Positions 11,386 through 23,404 of a stretch of DNA of 64,000 nucleotides are shown here, piece by piece. This DNA comes from Sipunculus nudus. Taxonomy: Eukaryota; Annelida; Sipuncula; Golfingiida; Sipunculidae. A program made the translations under genes and the position numbers. The notes under the pieces are model-generated. The model did no database searches. It was not told where the DNA came from and saw nothing but the letters and a program-made list of their open reading frames with translations. The stretch is from positions 78,520,142-78,584,141 of the forward strand of contig CM049306.1 of NCBI GenBank assembly GCA_026874595.1, given 5' to 3'. The number at the start of each line of letters is the position of its first letter. Positions within the stretch are counted from its first letter, which is position 1.

Positions 11386-13507
11386 ATGGATAAGAAAGAG
11401 ATTTTAGACGTTCTGTAAATATATAATTCCACTTAATTGTATGTCAAAATGATGCCGTCTGAAAATTATGTAAACAAGGTTTGTCTGATTCCACCAGCAG
11501 CTGAACATAAATTTTAATGGCACATGTGGCATCATTTGATTACACCAACTTACCCTATTCAGATATAATACAAGCCAAACATGAAAATACGGGCATATTC
11601 TGAACACCCACACTGACGTCGGTTCCCTGGACACACATGGTGTTTAAACAAAGCCTATCTTTCAGGAACCTTTTTCTGATTTGTCCTGCCTGCTAATAAT
11701 ACTCCTTCACATAAAGGTGAATTATTTCAGTGTATTCACAACCACCAGCATACCTTTGACAGGTGGTCATCATCAACAAGGTACTATTGTCAAAAATGTG
11801 TATGGGCATTATGCTGGAGCAGGTGCGTGTATGAAGACATTAATTCTAAAAGAGAGAAAATTAAAATATATTATCCACTGCTGCAAAATGGACACCAGTC
11901 CATATTGATGGTTGTCCCCAACCCGTGTTTACACTCCCTATTCAGCACATATTCTCAGGTTCATTCGCGCATTAGTGACAGTACATTTGTAAATATTCCT
12001 TGATCATGTCCCTGAATCCGGATCAGGTTCGGGAACCACATCAAAACCAAATTTCCATTCTTCATTTGCCCGTTTCCGGAATGCCATGACAATTTCATGA
12101 CCGAGTGAGTAATGTTGTTAACAAATATACACACACGAACGGGGATGAATTCATATCTATATCATAAAGGGTCAAGTGTTAATTTGTAAATAAGTGATGT
12201 AGGAGGACCCATCTATCGAAACACCATCATCAAAATATATACATTTTATATCATACATCAATCTTTTCTATCTTTCCCGCCAGTTAAGAAATTAGATGAT
12301 GCCAAGGTTAAATATACTGGCATTTAAGCACAGAACGCGGCTGAATTAGGCAATGTTTAGCTTATTTTTTTCCAATTTTCTGTAGCCTTGTTTCATCTTA
12401 ACTTGTCGATTCGAATGAGATTGGTATACGCAGGTGATATGCATATGATATACCAAACTAATCCTCATGAAGTTTACTTTGAAGCTGATGATACAATAAT
12501 ATTTTTGTGATGTTTCATATGTACTAACTTGTTAACTTTACCCCACCCCTAAATAATTTCCAACATTAAGTTTTCAGAAGCGCAAAGCCGTTAATACACG
12601 CTTTCGCAGGTATATGTATTTTGCTGGTAAGCTTATAACTTTCCTAGCAGAAGGCAGAATGCCCCAACATGGTATTTTTTGTGGCTCATGAATAGTTCAC
12701 TAGCCTGGTTCCCTGATCCCCTATCCCTCGTACATGGATACGTTAATGGACGGGGGAACCAGTCTAGCTGTTACAGTGTCTCTGTGCAAAATTCGAGTCT
12801 ATATTCGGCATCTTGATGTCCGCATGTCTATGGGACATATACGTAGCTGTTAAATACCTGCCATCTCATGATGATGAATTTATTTAGTAGAAAACTCCAT
12901 TCAACAGGACCAAGGCGAGGAAGCATACTTAAAATTCTTTACCGTGTATATACTAGTATAAATATACAGGTCCCCTCTTGAAGGGTGAATTGTTATACAC
13001 GTTCTGCCCCTGCCCCCCCCCCCCCTTGTTTAATGTATCGAACGTTATCCTTCATGTAGTTCTGCAGAAATGCAAAGATGTTTGCAAACTTATTTACAGG
13101 TCAAGCCCCATATAAGGCCTAAAAAAGGTTTGGTTCTCAGGGACTTTCTCAGAAATCTATTATGCGGGGGGGGGGGGGGGTAAATTGACGCACGCGGAGC
13201 CTAAGAACCGTGCCTTTTTCTGGGGCCTTAACCATGTTTTTTATCCACATTTAGAGTATCAGGACAGTATATAGACAAATACACACGTTACAGGAAACAT
13301 CGCGTACAAACAACGCTGTTTTTACATATCAGGGTTCGCACGTGGGCCGGCCCGGCTCGGCCAGGCGAGAAAGCCCCAGCTAGCATGACCGCTATGTTTA
13401 GACTTCAGACCCCACGCGTGGACCTGGCTATGCTGCCATAGCAACGGACAATGCTGCCGCTGCACATGCGCGTGTATGACTGCTGCATATAATAAAAGAG
13501 ACATCTG

Positions 13508-13511
<4 letters not shown>

Positions 13512-13554
<43 letters not shown>
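13512..13554. repeat. (AT)n microsatellite, copy 1
   Basis: An AT tract with one C interruption, followed by GAAGGATATTAAGTTTATC. The copy-2 tract is longer, at 28,555-28,615. Confidence 0.95.
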
Positions 13555-14131
13555 GAAGGATATTAAGTTTATCAAAACACGACATGATATGTTTGAAAAT
13601 CAGATCTTAGTAAGAATATATAGTTTCCCTGTAGTTGATTTATCGTATACATACCCCATGTTACCTTAATCTATGTCAAATTTTTGTTAGGTTGTTGTAT
13701 TATGCTGAATGCGTGAATGAGCAAGAAATAGCGTGTTTACTTTTCTCCTCTATGTTGCATTTAAGCTTGTTTAGATATTAGTATACAACTGTCTTCTGTG
13801 TAACTTACCTTTAGACACGACACCTTTTGGGCACAGGTTACAAAGGTAGCAATATTCTCTAATCCTGTGCTTTGTAATTCTTAATAAACGGCAGCGGAGT
13901 CGAAAATGAGGAAACACAATGTTCATAACACATAACGCTCATTCTGAGACATTCAAAATTTCCGTAGATTGTCCATATAATATTAAAACTATCCGAGCAG
14001 GTATTTCTTCGAAAACATTCACATGAACTGTTTGGGTCTTTTTAGTATTTAATATTTAGCCTGGGTAATATTGCTATGATGTAAAACATTTCACCCCATA
14101 TAGCTTTCAATCACTTTTTTACCATTCATAT

Positions 14132-14502
14132 GGCTGCTCGAGTTTCATGATTGTGAGCTTCATTAACAAAAAAAAAACATTACTTAGTTTTAGCGATCAC
14201 TGTTTGTCCGTCGTCCGTCCATTGTGCCCGTCCAACTGCTTACCCAGTATACTAGCGCCCCCTGTTCTCGAATTTTTGAATCTGAGACGGACCATCTCGT
14301 TTTAAGAAATCTCTGCCACCCCCCATCCCTGTTTCTCCGGTTGTGAACACAGCTGTTTATTGACGTTGATGCCGGCAAGAATAGACATGTTGGAATAAAC
14401 ACCAAAGTGGGCGTCTGTGTGTCACGTTTCATTTTACATTTAGGCCTATCTGTACCATACGCCGATTTTAATAGAATTCTTAGAAGCTTTTTCTATATTA
14501 AA
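14132..14502. other. Spacer between the two long duplicates
   Basis: This stretch of about 370 bp follows the last shared base of copy 1 and precedes the start of copy 2. Copy 2 is followed by different sequence, so the spacer occurs once in the window. Its first 45 or so bases (GCTGCTCGAGTTTCATGATT and on through GTGAGCTTCATT) closely resemble 2,247-2,290 and 16,739-16,785 inside the copies, so it begins with an internal partial duplication. No coding signal was seen. Confidence 0.7.
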
Positions 14503-15345
14503 GTCCGCTCCTTTCGCTTTGTATCTTGCGGGAAAAAATAATGCAAGCTAACATGTTTAATCTTCATGATTGTGCAGTTATGCATATTATATATGTATAT
14601 TGTTCTGACAACAATACCGAGTATTCATGTTTCAAATATTACAGTGACAAGTTATCGCAAAGCTATCAGAATCAAACAAAAGTATCCGAATTCTAGATGC
14701 CAACCCATTATTAGTACAAATTACTGATGTTCTGTAATACAAACAATTAGAAGAAACTTATTTTTCCAGTAATTTTAAGGAATATATTGTATAAAGTTCC
14801 AATAATCTTATATAATCTAACAGAGTAAAGGTACCTTATACACTGGTAGTGCCTGCCTTAAGCATGCTGAAGTACCACCTCTATCTTTTGCACCAATAGG
14901 CGTTCTTATCAGCCCACAAACTGACACTAAGAGAGAGCAAGTTTTGTAGCTGTTTATCATGAATAATAAGAGTAAGTTATAGATTTCGTTCTAATTTAGA
15001 AGTGTCTACTGAATATATACACATAGTGTATCAATGTAACATTTAACAAACTTATAAAATGACCTTTAATAAAACCATGCCCTTCACCTTATGTGCAAGA
15101 GTTTTAGAGTGTTGGGTAACACTAATCTCAATTCTGAATTCAACTTATTACTTTTAGTTTAATACCCCTTTCACACACACAACGGATACGAGCCAAACGG
15201 TTTGCTCAAACCGGTTTGTTGTGTTCACACGGGCATCTGGCACCAATTGGTGTTGTGTACAATTCAGATGTGAAACAATGTAACAACATGCTGACACAAG
15301 CATTAGCCCTGCGCTGTGACCGAGCAAAGCGAATAATGATTCGCA

Positions 15346-15812
15346 TTCAAAAAGGTTTGAACGACCTCCGAAGGTAGTCTCTCCAACAGTAGCCAGGTGC
15401 CGCTACCGCTCTGCACCAGTATGTCTGTTATTGGACGCAATTTTTTTTCAAGAACGGATGTGTCGTTTGGCATGCGCAAGGAGTCCTATTATCCGGAGTT
15501 GAATCCAGCCTGGATGTCGTCCTAACATAAAACAGCAAAAGTGGATCATTTTTGCCAAACAAGCAACCATGTTGTTTACATATCTTTATTGGGGCATGCC
15601 GGGTGTGTGCAAGTACGACATCCATTCTGGATTCACCTGCGGATGCTAGGGGTATTCCTTGCGCATGCCAAACAACAATTTCGTTTTCAAGATTCTTAAA
15701 ACAAATGGGGTCCAATAACAGACGCACTGGTGTAGAGCATGCACCAGGCGCCTGTTGGAGAGACTACCTCCGGAGGTTGACCCCAAAACACTTTATCAAA
15801 ACGGTTTGAAAA
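15346..15812. mobile_element. Imperfect fold-back element, copy 2
   Basis: This is the duplicate of the inverted-repeat element at 845-1,312, with the same two arms and loop and a few substitutions. A one-base change in the T-run near 15,440 shortens one of the mirror open frames, which fits non-coding status. The insertion predates the large duplication. Confidence 0.75.
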
Positions 15813-17968
15813 CATTTTCGATTGCCTTATGAACACTCGAATGCGCAAAATTAAATTTAGGTCTTCTTGAAGTGATGAGACCCATTTGATGTGAAGTATA
15901 AAGAAAAATAAGTAATAAAGTATACAACCCACTGGAGCTTCTGGCTAGAAAAACCTATAAGGTGTTTCTTCTAGTGACTGGTCAGGGGCGTATTCATTGG
16001 GGGGGGGGGGGGTACACAAAGCCCCCCCCCCACACACACCTTTGTTTTAGCTCACACTTAAGCCAGTCAACTACTGGCAATTGGCGAGCTGGTGAACTCA
16101 TTTTTATTTTATGTTCGATTATTAAAGTATATGTACACATTTATTTATTTTATTAATGTTATTGTTTATTTACATAATATTTTTACAGGTTAATATACCA
16201 ATAAGCTAAAATCAAACTGATCTACCTTAGTCCCTGTACCATTTACAAATAACTAAAATATCAATACAATACATTCATAATACCTGAGAGTATAATATAT
16301 GGTCATTATAACTATGTAAACTCAAAAACATACAATCATATTTAGAAAGTATATAATATTTATACTTATAAAAGCAGGCAGAGTACTAAAATATCAAAGT
16401 CAGTATATATCTATAATGAGAGGTACGACGCAGTTATAATACAATATTCTGTGCCATTGATAGACTTGGTCCTAACAATATTCTGAATAAGCAACATGGA
16501 ATGAAGTTATTATTTTTCCTATATGATCCATGAATACCAAGCAGATTGAGTGTTTCACAAAACAACACTAAAATATGCAAGAATAATTTCTCGTTTAATT
16601 TGTTTCTTGAAAGCAGCACATGATGTGACTGATCTAGATTCACTGGATTAACTATTCCAGATTTTTATCTCAGCAAATGGTTAGATTATTTTCGATAAGT
16701 TAGGTGTAGGTCCAGAAACGACTACATTTTTATTTACAGCTGCTCGAGTTCCATGATTGTGAGCTTCATTCACGAAATGCAAACCATTACTTGGTCAACC
16801 AGGAACCATTAAACATAAGCACTGAAGTAGAATATGTATAGCGTTACTGTACATTCACCAATGTTCACTTACTATCATCATGGAATTTATATTTCTATCG
16901 TAAATTTTGATCATAATACGGAGAGCTGTTTTTTGTTTGAACCTTCTTGTCAGTAGCCAATAAGGAGCAAGCTCAGATGCTTAGGGCATGGTCAATATGT
17001 AGCTGAATGATAGTCACATAAACCTTGGTCAGTAATTGCAGAGAAGGAGATCTCAATATTCAGTAAAGAACTAGTATTTATGCATAATAAGTAAACATGT
17101 GGTCTCCAGGATATATAGGCATTTTTTCATGGCAATATATAGTGACGTTAACTACGTACATCACAATACCATCAGTATTTAGCACAGTTGGAAGATCATT
17201 TATGTATATCAAAACAGAACTGCTCCATGTACCGTACCCTTTGGGACACCGTCATTCATAACTGAAGAGTTAGCTAGAATATTATTGTATTTTGCTATCT
17301 ATAACCGATTAAGAAGAAAAGGAATAAAAAACGGAAACTATGTCACTAGCAAACATCAGATGTATGCTGTTCTTTTATTAAACAGATTTCTGTTATAAAT
17401 TATGTATCAGTAATTATTTTCTACCAATACCCTGATGTGACTTTGGGGTCAAAGTTCACAAAAATACTAAATTTTGACATTTTTATCATGTGTTTTTATT
17501 GTTGGTTAACAGCTGTCCTCATTCCTATTCTTTTTGTATTTTAATGCCATTTCTTTTCTTTTTTTTTTTTTGTGAAACTGCAGGCTTTTAGTTCATCAAG
17601 CATTATATACTATACTAAAGTTACAGTACCTTGCAGTGCTTTTCCTGATACGATTCTTGTGTAATTTATATGTACACTAACATGTATCCATGTAACATAT
17701 AGCAGGCCGATACAAGAGCCTTTTCCGAGCTTACTAATTTTCCATGATTGAGATGTATTTTGGAAAGGGGAGGCAGACTGAGAGAAAACCTAAAAATAGG
17801 TCCTCTGGTCCGAGAGTGAGGGGGTCAGGGTCGCAAAATTTGGTTTGAACTTACAAAAGGTTGTGTCGGCTCCAAAACTCTTTTTTTATGCATCCTACCA
17901 GGTTTTGCTCATGCCCCACATCTACTGATGCTTACCTACAACTGTAATATTGGTTTTCAATGAATAAA

Positions 17969-18111
17969 ACCCTTAACTAGTGATTGTAAATTAAAAAAAT
18001 AGATGGTGCAGTTGACTCCAGAAACATCATTATTGTGTGTTTGTTGAGCGTGTCGAATACCATTGTAAGTTTCTATGTACATATGTGTGAGAGACTGAAG
18101 GGTATAGGACG

Positions 18112-18165
<54 letters not shown>

Positions 18166-18612
18166 CCATGATATTAGGTTTATCAAAACACGACATGATA
18201 TGTTTGAAAATGAGGTCTTAATAAGAATGCATAGTTTTCCTGTAGTAAATTCATCGTAAATATCCCAAAGGTAAACGGACCCAATTAGTAAAATTGTGAC
18301 TGCAGTCCTGAGAACGTTCTGCGTCTGCCGTTGAGTCTTAATATTAGGCCTGTTGTCCTGTGTCTGGGATGTGGTCGCTGGATAATTACCATAGGCGTAT
18401 ATCCCAGGGAAGGAAGGGGGGGGGGGGGGGGGGTATATAAACCCTCAATATTTGACAAGGGGTATGGCCCATTGTATTATATCCCCCAATTTTCTGAATG
18501 TGTGTGGGATATAATTTAGATTTTAACACTTTAAAATCCTGCCACAGAATTCATAATTAAAATGAAATGTCTTCAGTTTTTGCTACCAAAATGCTTTGGT
18601 TTTGTAAAGTTA
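17969..18612. repeat. Copy-2-specific insertion built from window-related segments
   Basis: Copy 1 reads AATGAATAA directly into AGAGGAAAACC at 3,540. Copy 2 has about 644 bp between the same words. Inside are (TA)n plus (TG)n at 18,112-18,160, then GGTTTATCAAAACACGACAT and onward, which matches the sequence after the AT tract at 13,556-13,650 and 28,620-28,700. Next comes 18,274-18,382, which matches 29,291-29,400 just beyond copy 2. A long G run follows at about 18,417-18,433. The insertion is therefore a fragment of an older relative of the block's right end. Confidence 0.8.
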
Positions 18613-19667
18613 AAGAGGAAAACCAACAAATAGGCTGAAAGGAACATGAATCAGTAAGTTAGCACATTGGTCAACCAGGTTTGTTCACTTTGGCTTAACA
18701 ACACCTAATAGACGCCTATGCCTAAACTAAATCAAAGAAAGAAACCAATTATTTTGTAAATCTTTTAACCCTTTGCATGCCGATGATCATTATCATAGAC
18801 AAATTGTAAACCCTCATTTTTTCTTCCTAACATATGTATTTAACAAATTTAAAAATGACTCAACTTCAACAATCCTTCTCTTGAAAAGTTAACATCAATT
18901 GCCCCATAATTCAAATGAGTTTTCTAATGAAATTTCTTAGATGATATGTGGAAGTGATGTGAAAAATCTTGATACTAGAAATATTTTGCAATATCTTATG
19001 AGTTCACCAAATAAGAAATAATATAATTTTGGTTAAAGAAATTATTTAGACAGCATAGGAATTATGTGGTACCAATAGGCTAAGCTATGCACTTCTGTCC
19101 CCAGATCTTATACCTACAAGTCACATTTACACATTGGGGGTTGTGTACACTGGCATCATTTATTTATGTCAAAACGAAGCATTTTAAGTTTGATAGGTAT
19201 ATATCTGTTGACTTACTTTTAATGAGGAACATTATTATGTGAAAAAAAGATATATGTCTGCATGTGACAAACGGTTTCATATTTACCTTTAAAAATAATG
19301 AAGTGCTCTATGTTTAAATATCAATAATGTATTGATAATTGGTCACCCAACCTTCGTTTGTAAGCGAAGTTCAACAGATAACCATAAAGATATCAAAAAT
19401 GAAATAAAACACACAAAGATAGCATGACCTCTCTGATATTTAAGTACATGTTGAATCATATCACATTCTAGCATAATTGGTGATATATAATAACTCATTA
19501 CTTCATGCATCTGTTATTTCATTAAATATATTTGCCTACTGGGCAGGAATTTTCCATGTATGTCTGCAAATATATTTGCATATATAAGAAAAAAATTTTT
19601 CCAACTTTATGTTTATCATGCATGGACAGGCAAATATTCATATTTCTTATTATTTTTCGGGGGGGGG

Positions 19668-19728
19668 GGGAGGGGTGGAGGTAACAGCCTGCATTTGTTT
19701 AATGCTTGCTTAAAGGCCTACTTCCACC
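19668..19728 (-). repeat. SINE/LINE 3'-tail relic, copy 2
   Basis: This is the duplicate of the tail relic at 4,600-4,665, with a longer G run before it. Confidence 0.5.
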
Positions 19729-19804
19729 CTCTCGGTGTTTTTGCATATATGAAAGGTATGACCCTACAAATAGAATTGATGTAAAAATTACTGACATTGG
19801 AGAA

Positions 19805-20410
19805 GCTACTATCCGTGATAGGAACGAATATGTGAACAGAGTCCTGGGAGCCCCCTGAAAAAGTTGGGACAGCCGTTGGGACGTGTGTGACGTCACAACC
19901 AGAACCCCGGTTGCGCGTCCACGTGGTTTCAGCAAGGCCGACGGGTCGATCTGATCAAGCGAGGCGGAGGAATCATCGTAAGATGACAATGTCTGAGACA
20001 CGTTAAAGGAGAATAAAGCGGTGAATTTAGATCTGTAGATTTATGGCAACTACGACATTAGCCTCATGTAATTTTGGGCCATGTATACGTTGTTAGAAAG
20101 ACACAGACAGCGGCCGCTGCAAGCCAACACGCCAACACTGGCAACAGGTTTGATTCCAGTGACGAAGTGACAGGCTGTACAAAATCGAGGATGCAGTCTG
20201 TGGGAATTTTAAGGGATATTCTCAATCTGGTGATTATTATCAAAATAACGAGATTATTCAGTAATATAATATTTAGAGAAAGAAAATGTAGAGTAGTACA
20301 AGATGCCGAGGGTGATTCTTGACTTGGTTGAGTTTGTTCAATATCGCTCGCGACGCTTTGCAGCAAAGTTTGTTGTTGTGATAACATTAACAAGGTTGTG
20401 ACTGGTGCCG
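19805..20410. other. GC-richer segment with CRE and E-box palindromes, copy 2
   Basis: This is the duplicate of 4,740-5,340. The TGACGTCA, CACGTG and GCGGCCGC words are all kept. The substitutions visible in the minus-strand frame change amino acids and introduce a stop near its start, so coding selection is not supported. Confidence 0.3.
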
Positions 20411-20659
20411 TGGTGGCATATTTTGATTCTGCAAAAATCAGCTGATAAGCAACTTGGTTTCGTCGTATGGATAAAGCGCTGGTCCTTTCTTTTTATCATA
20501 ATTTATACATACATGCTATATTATCAGAAATGCAAAATTGTTGTTTTGACATTGATAAGCGCTTTTTCGTTTAGCAGTATGGCAGACCTTACTTCATAAA
20601 TACATGTAACCTTAAAGTACCACACACGGGGCTAGTCTTAAATGAAGCTGTATACGTAC

Positions 20660-21506
20660 CAGGGTTGGGGCCAGGTACTTGTACCTGTACCTGTACCTAG
20701 GTACACATTTCAGATTACCTGTATCTGTACCTGTACCTGCCAGTCATGAGTAGGAATTACCTTGTACCTGTACCTGTACCTGTACCTGGAACTAAAGTAC
20801 CTGTACCTGGTACAAGGTACTCCAGGTACATTTTCATATTTTCAGGGTTTTTTTTTTTTATTTTTTTTTCTCTTTAGTATTAAATTACCTGAAGTGTAAA
20901 ATAACCAGCAAGCCATCAGTGTGATAAACTGCTCATGAATTGAATTGTTATCACACATCCAGAATGGTCACATGTGTGAAATCAGCGTTAACCACTAATT
21001 GAGCAAATCATTAGATTATACTGTACTTGGTGTACTTAATGAACATTTAGTACACAAATATCATGTTTGTGAAGTACGGTGTCAGAATAATTCTTCTCTT
21101 ACTGTACTTGGTGTACTTTATGGACTTTCAGTAGATTTTAATTTCATGTTTATGAATATATGGTGTCATACTCTACTTGGTGCCCTAAATGGACTTTTAA
21201 TACACTTGCATATCATGTTTGTGAACATATGGTGCTATACAGTTAATAAGTTTTATTAAAATATACTTTAGCAAATGACTTCAGTATTATTTGATAGAAA
21301 AAGGCATGTTAACTTGCATATACGTGAATTTATGCCGTAAAAACTGATCCTAAAACAAATGTACCTGTACCTAGGTACTTTCTTAAGTACCTGTACCTGT
21401 ACCTAGGTACTCTGTGAAAATCAAGTACCTGTACCTGTACCTGGCCAATTCACAAGTACCTGTATCTGTACCTAGGTACTTTCACTTGTACCTGGCCCCA
21501 ACCCTG
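20660..21506. mobile_element. hAT-like non-autonomous element (MITE), copy 2
   Basis: It has the same terminal inverted repeats and the same ATACGTAC target-site duplication (20,652-20,659 and 21,507-21,514) as the element at 5,593. It is 34 bp longer because the right subterminal CTGTACC cluster has one extra unit (about 21,377-21,410). The shared flanks show that one insertion was copied by the large duplication. Confidence 0.9.
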
Positions 21507-23074
21507 ATACGTACCACACCGATCCCGATGGAGGGTGGTACTAAATTTAAGTACCCCCCCCCCGGCCCTTCATCATGGAAACGATACATACATTTGATTA
21601 TTTATATAATTTACACTCTTTCCTTTTATAATTTAATAAATAAATCTCTCGGAGAGAGAGAGATTTAATAAATTTGAAATATATAATACAAAGCATGAAA
21701 TTCACATTTTTAAACACACCTCTTAAATTATATGTATGCGTGTGTGTGTGTGCTGACTTTGCATGGATATAATTTTTTTTGTTATATAAAAAAAGATAAA
21801 ACATTGCTTATCACATTTTATACAACAAATACACATTTTTAAAACAATGTAACATTTTATCATTACAGATACTCAAAAGAAAACTTTAAAAAAATTCAAA
21901 CAGAGTGAAAATATCCCCAACCCTTATACAACACACACGTTTAGTGTAAGGAAGCCATTACGACGCCTATTTTTTTCATATTATTTGGGCACAGAATTAA
22001 AATATGCTGAAATGCATGGTATAATTTTTTATATTGTTAATTGTCTGATATTTCAAAAGATTTGAAATATTAAAATGAATTATTTTGATTATTGTCAACA
22101 ATAAGGAGTAACGATTTTTAACATGGGTTTATATTTTTTAGAATCCTATTAATTGTTTCTCCAATGGTAATGCCTTTGCTGAGGCACTATGCACCGAGCT
22201 TTAGGGGACCCCTTAGTTCATATGTGTCTTGAAACTTTAAAAAAAAGTCCCAAATTAAAAAAATAAAGTTTTTATCATTTACAAGCGTTCAAACACAATT
22301 TATAATAAATTAATTGATTGATCAGTTTGATATTATTAAACTTATACGACCAACAAGCAGCTATATGTTGATTGTCATATAACACGTCGCTTGAAATCCT
22401 GATTACGGCGTCAGTGCAGACTGCGTGGTGCCAGCTCCCAACGTGTCAAGGCCGAGTCGGGGAATAGCAGGTGCAAAGTTGAAGACTAAGAGATACAGGA
22501 GTCGTAAAGATGAAAAGCAGCATCATTTCCTAGTTAGCAGCCTACGCATGTAAGGGATATAGAGTGGCAAAAAAAGTGGCAACAAAGGTGACTTAAATGT
22601 CAGGAAAAGCCCGTCCGCACCCTTATGTCAGTGGCCAAACCTGGGGAATCCCCTTCCCAGATCATGCCCGGCCGTGTCCAGTTCGGCCTCTTCTGTAAAG
22701 GAAATCCTGTCCATTTGGCACGAACATGTGGCTTATACACTTGTTAAAAATATGATTCAGCTCACATCATCACCCTTGATGTTACTGCTCAACCCGACGA
22801 CGCAATACTTTGGCATATTTTCCCCAGATCGTGTTAAACTCAACTGATGCCATTACAATACCGCCCGGTGTGTTCTGGTTGTGACGTCACAATCGCCTTG
22901 GCCAGGACGCTTCTGTTTGGCTTGGGGCCCCTGAGTGGGGTGGATTACGGGTCTTTCGATTAAAATTTTAACGGTAAAGTTCGAAAAGCTTGATTTTATT
23001 ATACCATAATTTATACATATACATGTAAATGAATTAACCTTCAGTAGTATTTCATTTTATTTTTTTTTTCATGG

Positions 23075-23404
23075 AAGTAGGCCTTTAACTATTACTATAT
23101 ACATCTGCAGAGTCCCATTTCGGTTTCGGACTACGTGACAGGAGCTTATACCCGGTTATCCTGGTGTCAACCAGGATTGGTGTACCACTCCTGAGGGTCC
23201 TGGGTGTATGTCATCCCCATTGCTAAGTCATAACACCGAGGAACCCCGAAAAGCGCACTTTGAGAGTGAAACATGAATGTTGGACACAGTCTCCCCATTA
23301 AGCCTGCAGAGCGCTCACCCTGGGTAGGGTGAAAAATCAGATTCAAACTCACTGTCTCCCGGCTTTGAGTCCTGTGCTTTAACCCTGAGCAACAGAAGCC
23401 GTCC
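23075..23404 (-). mobile_element. tRNA-derived SINE, decayed, copy 2
   Basis: This is the duplicate of the SINE at 7,975-8,314, with the same truncation and right-flank repeat. The insertion therefore predates the large duplication. Confidence 0.85.

Larger units (their letters stand above)
1..14131. repeat. Tandem segmental duplication, copy 1 (about 14.1 kb)
   Basis: This block is repeated in direct orientation from 14,503. The two start with the same words (GTCCGCTCCTTTCGC at 1 and 14,503) and stay alignable throughout, including the nested hAT-like MITE, fold-back element, SINE and microsatellites. Differences are scattered substitutions, homopolymer changes and a few indels. For example, copy 1 keeps about 76 bp near 8,633-8,709 that copy 2 lacks near 23,715. 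Copy 1 has a 36-bp (AT)n at 6,537 that copy 2 lacks. Homology ends at 14,131, at the word CATAT. Because the window starts exactly at the phase where copy 2 starts, the true left edge may lie outside. I see no convincing gene inside. Confidence 0.95.
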
